8,638 bases of DNA, taken from positions 1-8,638 of the forward strand of contig CANNMN010000047.1 in assembly GCA_947505885.1 (NCBI GenBank), given 5' to 3'. Source of the stretch: Rickettsiales bacterium (GTDB lineage Bacteria; Pseudomonadota; Alphaproteobacteria; Rickettsiales; UBA1997). The notes under the pieces are model-generated. The model saw nothing but the letters and a program-made list of their open reading frames with translations, was not told the DNA's origin and did no database searches. A program made the position numbers and the translations under genes. Shown here piece after piece: positions 1 through 6,410 of this stretch (positions within the stretch are counted from its first letter, which is position 1; every line of letters begins with the position of its first letter).

Positions 1-954
<954 letters not shown>

Positions 955-964
955 TGCTGGATCT

Positions 965-977
965 TTAAGTTGCTTAA
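965..977. repeat. Short perfect inverted repeat between divergent genes
   Basis: TTAAG-TTG-CTTAA is a 5-bp dyad with a 3-base spacer. It lies 11 bp upstream of the mrpE-like start and 18 bp upstream of the small plus-strand ORF. Its position between divergent starts would suit an operator, but such short A/T-rich dyads occur often by chance. Confidence 0.25.
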
Positions 978-994
978 CTCAAATAAATTTAGTC

Positions 995-1141
995 ATGAAA
1001 ACTCAACCAATCCTCAAAGAAAAAGAACTCGACCAAATTTCTGTAGAAGCTCAGCAGATCCTTAGTCTTCTTGATAAAATCGAAACTCACACCATCGAGC
1101 TTAGAAAGAAGTTGATGGAAGAGTTGAGAAAAAGAAATTAA
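995..1141 (+). CDS. Small charged helical protein, unknown function
   Basis: This is a 48-residue ORF starting MKTQPILKEKELDQ and ending RKKLMEELRKRN. I do not recognise a named family. It is highly charged, has no membrane segment, and is predicted by eye to be almost wholly helical, with hydrophobic residues spaced as in a short coiled coil (ISVEAQQILSLLDKIETHTIEL, split here around residues 16-37). The frame stays open upstream to an ATG at 899, but those codons overlap the divergent mrpE-like gene, so the ATG at 995 is preferred. A strong hairpin begins 14 bases after the stop, which suits a transcription terminator and supports the plus strand. A 59-residue ORF on the opposite strand (1168 to 989) is also open and is the main alternative. 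No clear ribosome binding site is visible. Confidence 0.45.
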   Translation: MKTQPILKEKELDQISVEAQQILSLLDKIETHTIELRKKLMEELRKRN

Positions 1142-1154
1142 TTCTCTCGCTTTC

Positions 1155-1199
1155 TGCTCTTGATCCATGAATCACGCACTGATTAATGGATCAAGAGCA
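1155..1199 (+). terminator. Long hairpin, probable terminator of the small ORF
   Basis: TGCTCTTGATCCAT (1155-1168) pairs perfectly with ATGGATCAAGAGCA (1186-1199). After a single G/A mismatch, an inner 5-bp stem (AATCA/TGATT) closes on a 5-base loop. On the plus strand it is followed by AATTTT, a short U-tract. On the minus strand no T-run follows. It is therefore more likely a plus-strand terminator, though a palindromic repeat element or structured RNA is possible. Confidence 0.5.
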
Positions 1200-1201
1200 A
1201 T

Positions 1202-1240
1202 TTTGAAGTGTCGATAGTCCTCGAGGTCTTTAACTTCAAA
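1202..1240. repeat. Second inverted repeat next to the terminator-like hairpin
   Basis: TTTGAAGT (1202-1209) and ACTTCAAA (1233-1240) are an 8-bp perfect inverted repeat around a 23-base loop that contains the palindrome CCTCGAGG. It lies between the first hairpin and the end of the MrpC-like gene. No T-tract follows on either strand. Function unknown. Confidence 0.35.
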
Positions 1241-1260
1241 GATTACATGCAGTCGTAGAT

Positions 1261-1518
1261 TTACTTTTTGGATTCACTGATATTTTTCACAATTCCGATC
1301 CCGATCAGAAGATTAATCGAGAAAATCATGAGAATGCTGACCATCAACATTAGCATCTCGTTTAAGTTTTCATTTTTCAGAAAAAGCAAAAGCATTAGCA
1401 TCACGAAACTGCTGTAGGCGACAGCAAGAGAGAAGATTCTTTTGATATAATTCTGAAAAATAAAAAGATTTAAAATCCCCGCCAAACACAGGAAAATCAA
1501 CATTCCGCAAGGGATCAT
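1261..1518 (-). CDS. mrpC: Short MrpC/NuoK-like membrane protein
   Basis: This is an 85-residue, three-helix membrane protein. Hydrophobic spans are at about 5-21, 27-47 and 54-77. The segment QNYIKRIFSLAVAYSSFVMLML (22-43) follows the 'RNLLRvllGLsLLshavNLL' pattern of MrpC/MnhC, and NEMLMLMVSILMIFSINLLIG (53-73) matches the 'pQALVLTAIVIgFgvtAfLL' helix of that family. MrpC is the NuoK-like subunit of Mrp antiporters. This protein is shorter than typical MrpC (about 110 residues), mainly in the loop before the last helix, and lacks the NuoK glutamate. The start is uncertain: ATG at 1518 or ATG at 1503 (MLIFLCL). Presence of MrpE- and MrpD-like genes on the same strand nearby supports the assignment, but sequence identity is weak and any small three-helix protein remains an alternative. 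Confidence 0.55.
   Translation of the reverse strand: MIPCGMLIFLCLAGILNLFIFQNYIKRIFSLAVAYSSFVMLMLLLFLKNENLNEMLMLMVSILMIFSINLLIGIGIVKNISESKK
1443..1451 (+). promoter_or_regulatory. Extended -10 promoter candidate for the ialB-gap-asd unit
   Basis: TGATATAAT is a perfect TGn-TATAAT extended -10 element, with no recognisable -35. Transcription would start near 1458 and give a leader of about 75 bases before the IalB-family start. It lies inside the opposite-strand MrpC-like gene, so its transcript would be antisense to that gene's 5' end. In AT-rich DNA a chance match is possible. Confidence 0.4.
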
Positions 1519-1532
1519 ATTCGGATAAATTT

Positions 1533-2045
1533 ATGAAAAAAATTTTATTTACACTTTTTCTAACTGCGTTTTGTTTTAACGCTAGAGCAGAAGTAATCGA
1601 TTTACGTAACGAAGAAAAAATCTTCGGAGATTGGAAAGTTTTTTGTGAAACTGATGAAATGATGGCGATGTCGCACTGTAAAATTGCTGCTAAATTTTAC
1701 GACAATGCTTCGGCAATTACAATTCAGCCAATTGCAAAATCTACGAATCAATTTTTTACAATCATTCCACAAGTTCAGATCAGCAGCTTTGTACAAATTC
1801 GCGTCGATCAAAATGAATTAATTCTTTCAAGGAATGTTACTGATCGTGATTTTGGACTTGTTCCGCTTGACGATGCACAAAAAAATTCTTTGTTCACACA
1901 AATGAAAAACGGTGAATTTTTGTTCCTACGTTTTAGCGTGCGCGACTCTGAAAAAGACATCACCGTGAAGCTAAGCCTACGCGATTTCAGAAGCGCTCTT
2001 AGCTATTTAAACAACCGAACTCAACCTCCAAAAACTAAGAAATAA
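1533..2045 (+). CDS. IalB-family periplasmic protein (invasion-associated locus B)
   Basis: This is a 170-residue secreted protein. An N-terminal signal peptide (MKKILFTLFLTAFCFNARA) has a basic start, a hydrophobic core and a likely cleavage after ARA-19. The mature part opens with FGDWKVFCE (31-39) and a second cysteine at 49 (SHCKIA), the FGDW..C...C arrangement of the IalB family. It ends with VKLSLRDFRSALSYLN, matching the family's C-terminal 'slkGFtaAl' strand and helix. C38 and C49 could form a disulfide in the periplasm. IalB was named in Bartonella for a role in erythrocyte invasion, but homologues occur widely in alphaproteobacteria and their biochemical role is not settled. It is the first gene of the plus-strand block. 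Its TAA overlaps the GAPDH ATG (TAATG), so the two are probably translationally coupled. Only 14 bp separate it from the divergent MrpC-like gene. Confidence 0.8.
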   Translation: MKKILFTLFLTAFCFNARAEVIDLRNEEKIFGDWKVFCETDEMMAMSHCKIAAKFYDNASAITIQPIAKSTNQFFTIIPQVQISSFVQIRVDQNELILSRNVTDRDFGLVPLDDAQKNSLFTQMKNGEFLFLRFSVRDSEKDITVKLSLRDFRSALSYLNNRTQPPKTKK

Positions 2046-3052
2046 TGACTATTCGAATTGCCATTAATGGCCTAGGCAGAATTGGCCGCTGTGTAACTCG
2101 TGCGATTTTTGAAGATGCGCGCTACTCAAACATTGAGCTCGTCGCCGTAAATGGCCCAGCTCCGATCGAGACTCAAGTTCACTTGCTAAAATATGATTCG
2201 ATTCACGGACGTTTTTCTAAATCAGTAGAAGCCGCTGAAGGCTCACTAATTATCGACGGGAAACCAGTAAAGCTTTTCGGCGAACGCGATCCAAAAAAAT
2301 TGCCTTGGGGCGACTTAAAAATTGATGTTGTGCTTGAATGCACTGGAGCTTTTACGAAATATGACGATGCCGCACAGCACATTATTGCTGGTGCAAAAAA
2401 GGTGATTCTCTCGGCGCCAGCGAAAGAAGATTCGGTTCGAACAATAGTTTTTGGCGTTAATGACGAGATGCTGCAAGAGGATGATAAAGTTGTTTCTGTC
2501 GGCTCTTGTACCACGAATTGCTTGGCTCCAATCGCTAAAGCTCTGAATGATGCAGTTGGAATTGAGAAGGGTTTCATGACCACAATTCATGCTTATACAA
2601 ACGATCAAAACGTTGTTGATAATTCGCACAAAGATCTGCGTCGTGCAAGAGCCTGCGCGATGTCGATGATTCCAACTTCAACTGGAGCCGCAAAAGCACT
2701 TGGCTTAGTTTTGCCAGAATTGAAGGGAAAGTTAGATGGCGGCGCAGTACGCGTACCAACGGCTAACGTCTCCATGGTTGATCTCAACTTCATCGCTAAA
2801 AAAGACACAACCAAAGAAGAAATTAATGACGCGATGAGAAAAGCCGCGATGGGTAAAATGAAAAATATTCTACAAATCGTTGAAGAGCCTTTGGTCTCGA
2901 TTGATTTCAATCACAACAGCTACAGCTCTTGCTTCGACACAACGCAAACCAAAGTCATCGGTGGCAACATGGTTAAAGTAGCCTCTTGGTATGATAATGA
3001 ATGGGGTTTTTCGCAACGCATGCTTGACGTCGCATCAATTATAAAATTCTAA
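2045..3052 (+). CDS. gap: Glyceraldehyde-3-phosphate dehydrogenase, type I
   Basis: This 335-residue protein is full length for the phosphorylating GAPDH family. It interconverts glyceraldehyde 3-phosphate and 1,3-bisphosphoglycerate in the cytosol. The Rossmann motif NGLGRIGR is at 8-15, the catalytic SCTTNC at 154-159 (Cys155), the base His182 in TIHAYT, the phosphate-binding STGAAK at 212-217, and WYDNEWGFS at 315-323. The residue after the second strand, normally Asp and responsible for rejecting NADP, is Gly37 (AVNGPAP). The cofactor-facing pair known as Leu187-Pro188 in Bacillus GAPDH is Asn193-Ser194, resembling the Ala-Ser pair of NADP-using chloroplast enzymes. NADP use or dual specificity is therefore inferred, perhaps in the gluconeogenic direction. 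The gene starts on the stop of ialB and is followed after 69 bp by asd, with no terminator between. Confidence 0.97.
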   Translation: MTIRIAINGLGRIGRCVTRAIFEDARYSNIELVAVNGPAPIETQVHLLKYDSIHGRFSKSVEAAEGSLIIDGKPVKLFGERDPKKLPWGDLKIDVVLECTGAFTKYDDAAQHIIAGAKKVILSAPAKEDSVRTIVFGVNDEMLQEDDKVVSVGSCTTNCLAPIAKALNDAVGIEKGFMTTIHAYTNDQNVVDNSHKDLRRARACAMSMIPTSTGAAKALGLVLPELKGKLDGGAVRVPTANVSMVDLNFIAKKDTTKEEINDAMRKAAMGKMKNILQIVEEPLVSIDFNHNSYSSCFDTTQTKVIGGNMVKVASWYDNEWGFSQRMLDVASIIKF

Positions 3053-3121
3053 AATCTTTGATAGGCTCGAGGCGATAAGTCATGCTTAGCCCTTCGAAAC
3101 ATTAAAACTAAAATTTAAAAT

Positions 3122-4138
3122 ATGTCTCACCGTAAAATCGCCGTTGTTGGCGCAACTGGAAATGTTGGTCGCGAAATTTTGAATATTTTATGGGAAAGAA
3201 AATTTCCTGCTGACGAAGTTGTGGCTCTTGCCTCGCACAATTCGCGCGGGCAAAAAGTTTCTTACGGCAACAAGGAATTAAATGTGCAGGTTTTAGATGA
3301 GTATGATTTCACCGGAACGGCAATCGCCCTATTTTCACCAGGCGGAGCAATTTCTGCGATACATGCACCGAGAGCTTCTGCGCAAGGCTGCGTGGTTATC
3401 GACAACACTTCGCATTTCCGGATGGAAAAGGATGTTCCGCTAGTGATTCCTGAGGTGAATCCCAAGGCGATCGCTGATTACAAAAAGCGCGGAATCATCG
3501 CCAATCCCAACTGCTCAACCATTCAGATGCTTGTCGCTTTGAAGCCTTTGCACGACATTGCGAAGATTAAACGCATCGTGGTTGCAACTTACCAAGCGGT
3601 TTCTGGCGCTGGTAAAGAGGCGATGGATGAGCTTTACGATTCAACGAAAAAAATTTATTCGAATAGTTTTTCCGAACCAAAAAAATTCAGCAAAAGAATC
3701 GCCTTTAATGTCATTCCACAAATTGACAGCTTCATGCCAGATGGGGTGACCAAGGAAGAATGGAAAATGAAAGTTGAGACTCAAAAAATTCTCGATCCAA
3801 ACATTAAAGTTGAAGCTACTTGTGTGCGTGTTCCGGTTTTCAATTGCCATTCGGAAGCAATCAACATCGAGTTCGAAAAACCAATCACTGTTGCGCAAGC
3901 CAGAGCAGCTTTAGAAAAAGCAGACGGGGTTATTGTGATCGATCGTCCGCAAGAAATGATTTTCATCACTCCGATTGAAGCTTCGACTAAGGACGCCACT
4001 TTTGTTTCGCGAATCAGAAAAGATGAGTCGGTGGCCAATGGCTTGTCGCTATGGGTTGTCTCTGACAATCTTAGAAAAGGTGCGGCGCTTAATGCGGTTC
4101 AGATTGCAGAGGTTTTGGTTAAAAAACATGGGCTCTAG
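3122..4138 (+). CDS. asd: Aspartate-semialdehyde dehydrogenase
   Basis: This 338-residue enzyme makes aspartate 4-semialdehyde from aspartyl phosphate with NADPH. It is the branch point to diaminopimelate (cell wall, lysine) and to threonine and methionine. The NADP-binding GATGNVG is at 10-16, SPGG at 72-75, the catalytic NPNCST at 128-133 (Cys131 region), the active-site TYQAVSGAG at 156-164, and the proton-transfer histidine in VPVFNCHSEA (His243). The usual Gly before that His is Cys, as in the RCHSQ motif of the E. coli enzyme. Length and motif order fit the family closely. It follows gap by 69 bp without a strong hairpin, so it is probably the last gene of the plus-strand unit. That unit ends at the bidirectional terminator at 4215-4246. 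No clear ribosome binding site is seen; the leader is A/T-rich. Confidence 0.97.
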   Translation: MSHRKIAVVGATGNVGREILNILWERKFPADEVVALASHNSRGQKVSYGNKELNVQVLDEYDFTGTAIALFSPGGAISAIHAPRASAQGCVVIDNTSHFRMEKDVPLVIPEVNPKAIADYKKRGIIANPNCSTIQMLVALKPLHDIAKIKRIVVATYQAVSGAGKEAMDELYDSTKKIYSNSFSEPKKFSKRIAFNVIPQIDSFMPDGVTKEEWKMKVETQKILDPNIKVEATCVRVPVFNCHSEAINIEFEKPITVAQARAALEKADGVIVIDRPQEMIFITPIEASTKDATFVSRIRKDESVANGLSLWVVSDNLRKGAALNAVQIAEVLVKKHGL

Positions 4139-4214
4139 GTGTGATTTATTAAATTCACCAATCTGTCTTCTTGTTTGAAAAAGGTGACATTAATGGTTGA
4201 GATGAAGAATAAAA

Positions 4215-4246
4215 AAAGGGCCAGTTCCTTTCGGAGCTGGCCCTTT
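4215..4246. terminator. Bidirectional rho-independent terminator
   Basis: AAAGGGCCAGTTCC and GGAGCTGGCCCTTT form a 14-bp stem with one G-T wobble and a TTTC loop. On the minus strand the stem is followed by a run of seven T, ideal for ending the outer-membrane-protein transcript 27 bp after its stop. On the plus strand a T5 run lies four bases beyond the stem, ending the ialB-gap-asd unit. The flanking genes are convergent. Confidence 0.92.
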
Positions 4247-4272
4247 AGAGTTTTTATAAACTCAGTTTTTGC

Positions 4273-4911
4273 TTAGAATTTGTGAGACAATCCAAGCTTA
4301 ATTTCGCTGAAGTTAGATTTATAAACTCCAGAGTAGTTGTTATCTCCGTCTGTTCTGGTCTTAGCGCGGAAATTTTGAACTTGGTATTCGGTGTTAAATG
4401 ACAGGTCTTTATTAATATCTATCTTTAAGCCCACGCCATAAAATCCACCTCTAGCAACACCATTTTTTATTGATGAACTACTTTCGCTGGTTGAGTAATT
4501 TTTGGTTCTATAAGCAACGCCAGCATAGCCAACGGTGACATAAGGCGCTACGTTATCAGTAATATCATAACCAAAATCAGCCTTAACGCCAAAACGATTT
4601 TTAACTTCTAATTTTTCATATTGGTTAGCTTCGTTTTTGATATTATTTTGCTCAGCAAAAACTCCTCCGGCTATGAAAGCACCATTAAAATTGTGAGCAT
4701 GTTTGTAGTTTACTCCTAAGCCAAGATTGCTTTTTCCATGGACAGCTGATGTTTCTGTTGCGCTGACTTGAGAATCGTCAGAATATCTTTTATTATATGA
4801 AGCGCTGCCGCTGAGCAAGTCAACTCCAGCATAGTTTCCTTCGGTTTTTGCCAATGCAGAAGTTCCATAAAAAGAAGCTGCAACACAAGTTATAATTAGT
4901 AATTTTTTCAT
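4273..4911 (-). CDS. Outer membrane beta-barrel protein (opacity/OMP_b-brl type)
   Basis: This is a 212-residue exported protein. A clear signal peptide (MKKLLIITCVAASFYGTSALA) ends in an AxA-type site after residue 21. The rest alternates polar and hydrophobic residues in strands typical of an eight-stranded outer membrane barrel: YAGVDLLSGSASY, NLGLGVNYKHA, AFIAGGVFAEQ, RFGVKADFGYDI, APYVTVGYAGVAY, GGFYGVGLKIDI, LSFNTEYQVQNF and EIKLGLSHKF. The C-terminal Phe is the usual barrel-assembly signal. Such proteins in alphaproteobacteria are surface-exposed porin-like or adhesin-like antigens; no specific ligand can be read from the sequence. Loops rich in Ser, Lys and Asn (about residues 42-58 and 140-152) would face outside. 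It has its own promoter candidate upstream and a strong terminator downstream, so it is probably monocistronic. Confidence 0.85.
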   Translation of the reverse strand: MKKLLIITCVAASFYGTSALAKTEGNYAGVDLLSGSASYNKRYSDDSQVSATETSAVHGKSNLGLGVNYKHAHNFNGAFIAGGVFAEQNNIKNEANQYEKLEVKNRFGVKADFGYDITDNVAPYVTVGYAGVAYRTKNYSTSESSSSIKNGVARGGFYGVGLKIDINKDLSFNTEYQVQNFRAKTRTDGDNNYSGVYKSNFSEIKLGLSHKF

Positions 4912-4937
4912 GAATTTAATAATTAGTTAATTGGCTC

Positions 4938-4960
4938 GATAATCCAAGAATTTCGAGTGG
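4938..4960 (-). promoter_or_regulatory. Hairpin in the leader of the outer membrane protein gene
   Basis: On the minus strand CTCGAAAT and ATTATCGAG can pair (8 bp with one bulged A) around a TCTTGG loop, between the promoter candidate and the start codon. It could stabilise the mRNA or affect translation; it has no T-run and is a poor terminator for the upstream gene. Weak evidence. Confidence 0.3.
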
Positions 4961-4967
4961 CTAATTC

Positions 4968-4995
4968 TTTAAATTACCTGAAATTTTTTAGTCAA
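4968..4995 (-). promoter_or_regulatory. Promoter candidate for the outer membrane protein gene
   Basis: TTGACT (4995-4990) is close to the -35 consensus. It is followed after 16 bp by TTTAAA (4973-4968) as a weak -10. Transcription would start near 4960, giving a leader of about 50 bases. It lies in the 113-bp gap between the upstream transporter gene and this gene. Confidence 0.5.
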
Positions 4996-5024
4996 ATATT
5001 TTTTAAGCCAGGTTTTTTTTGGGA

Positions 5025-6410
5025 CTAAATAATCTTGGTGATAAAGAGGCCAGAAAGAATGATTATGGCCGTTAGTAGAGATGTAAGAAGAAGACTAGAA
5101 TCAAAGTCAATATTGCGTGCACAAATAAGATTTTCTTCGCTCACATTTTCATCTAAGCGCGATGTGAAATGGTAAAACATTTTGCTCGCAAATATTACCA
5201 GTGCCGCTGAATTAATCGCGATAATCGATGCGGAAATCCATAAATGCTTCTGCCAAATAATTTTGATTAGCTGAAACTTTTCAATCGCGCCAATTGTTGG
5301 GATTAATCCGGCCATACTTGCGATGGAGAAGATTAGCAATGTAGTGTTAATCGGCAGTTGGTAAAAGAGCCCAATCAAACTTTTGGTACTAGATTTTGAG
5401 AGGTACAAAGTAATATTAGAAACGCAGAAGAAAATTAAAGTGAGAGAGAGGGAGAAGGAAATTAATCCCAAATAAACCATGCGCGCTTTGAAAGTGGCGA
5501 AAAAAATAATCGAAAAAATAACGAAGAATAATTGCTGAAAAAATAAGTAGAAAAATGAGAGCTTAATTCCACGGCTAAACACTGTGAATATTGAAGCGAC
5601 AAGGATGTTAAAAAAGAAGATTATCTCCAGCAAAGTGAAACCATTTCCGGCTAGAATTTTAGCAGAAAAATCTAAACCAAAGACCAGAATCAAAAGCTTA
5701 ACAAAAATACAGATGCTGCCAAAACTGTAGGCTAAAAAGAAGAAAACATATGTTATGATCGGCTCAATATTTGGCTTACGAAAAAATATAAAATATGGCA
5801 CCAGCACAGAGAAAAAAAGACCAAAGAAATAGAGGAAAAGTAAAATCATTCCTTTTTCACGAGTGAGATTTTCAACGTTTGATCCTTCGATAAATTTACT
5901 AGTCGCGACTAAGGCGAGAAAGAAAAAAAACGATTCGAAATAAAGTAAAAAAGTGAAAAGGCGCAAGAAGCCAACTTCGGTGTGACGTAAAAATCTTACC
6001 GCGAAAAGCTGAGTACCGAGAATTAGGCAGCTGTAGAAAAAAAATATGAGCAGTAAGTTTTTGCCAAGAAAAATTGCGGTCAAGATGGCTACGACGAAGC
6101 CAACAAATATTCTTAATTCTTGCGATCTTTTTTCCGAATTTAACTGCCAAAATCGCTGTGAATAAAAAGCAAAAACCAGCCACAAAAAGCCAAGAAGAAA
6201 TAGAAAAATTAAAGTGGTTTTGTCTAAGTGAAATCCGACAAATGCTCCGTGATTTTCTACTTGTCGGTAAACCCCAAGCAAATTAGCAAAAAAAATAATC
6301 GGCAAAAAGGAATCGAACAATCTTAAGAAAAAATTCTGCCTTTTAAGACTAGATAATACGCAGCCAAGCAGTGGTATCGCCACAAGAATTAGCGGTAAGA
6401 ATTTCATCAT
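5025..6410 (-). CDS. Diverged NuoN/MrpD-type proton-translocating subunit homologue lacking key charged residues
   Basis: This is a 461-residue, very hydrophobic inner membrane protein with about 12-14 spans; by hand count about 16% of residues are Phe. Family membership (complex I NuoL/M/N and Mrp A/D) shows in FHLDKTTLIF (60-69, cf. 'frlDglSllF'), the helix around LGKNLLLIFFFYS (115-127), and QLPINTTLLIFSIASMAGLIPTIGAIEKF (split; 351-379, cf. 'lP....l....lsLaGlPpl.GF..K'). The TM5 glutamate expected in 'FWE' is Ser127 in FYS. No Lys occurs in the TM7 region (187-210), and the lysine sites of TM8 and TM12 also appear lost. The ATG at 6410 is chosen because it gives an ATGA overlap with the upstream stop; a longer frame to 6482 would overlap by 76 bp. 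A scaffold or regulatory subunit is one possible role; activity is uncertain. Confidence 0.75.
   Translation of the reverse strand: MMKFLPLILVAIPLLGCVLSSLKRQNFFLRLFDSFLPIIFFANLLGVYRQVENHGAFVGFHLDKTTLIFLFLLGFLWLVFAFYSQRFWQLNSEKRSQELRIFVGFVVAILTAIFLGKNLLLIFFFYSCLILGTQLFAVRFLRHTEVGFLRLFTFLLYFESFFFFLALVATSKFIEGSNVENLTREKGMILLFLYFFGLFFSVLVPYFIFFRKPNIEPIITYVFFFLAYSFGSICIFVKLLILVFGLDFSAKILAGNGFTLLEIIFFFNILVASIFTVFSRGIKLSFFYLFFQQLFFVIFSIIFFATFKARMVYLGLISFSLSLTLIFFCVSNITLYLSKSSTKSLIGLFYQLPINTTLLIFSIASMAGLIPTIGAIEKFQLIKIIWQKHLWISASIIAINSAALVIFASKMFYHFTSRLDENVSEENLICARNIDFDSSLLLTSLLTAIIILSGLFITKII

Noticed and set aside
989..1168. 59-residue minus-strand ORF (starts MDQEQKARELISF) opposite the small plus-strand ORF
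   Set aside because: Its start codon sits inside the left arm of the long hairpin, and it is rich in Phe/Leu as expected from the mirror of Lys/Glu codons. The terminator polarity favours the plus strand. It is not excluded.
2203..2910. Several open frames of 61-126 codons on the minus strand inside gap
   Set aside because: They lie wholly within a strongly conserved GAPDH frame and show no recognisable domain or upstream signals.
3053..3121. Possible terminator or attenuator between gap and asd (GGC..TAAG/CTTA..GCC)
   Set aside because: The stem is short and bulged and has no T-run after it, so co-transcription of gap and asd is more likely.
3262..4178. Open frames on both strands overlapping asd, including one running past its stop to 4178
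   Set aside because: They are shadows of the asd frame; their translations are low-complexity and lack motifs.
5899..6286. Open frames within the diverged transporter gene (94 codons minus, 70 codons plus)
   Set aside because: They overlap the long transporter frame, which has family motifs on both sides; no independent evidence.
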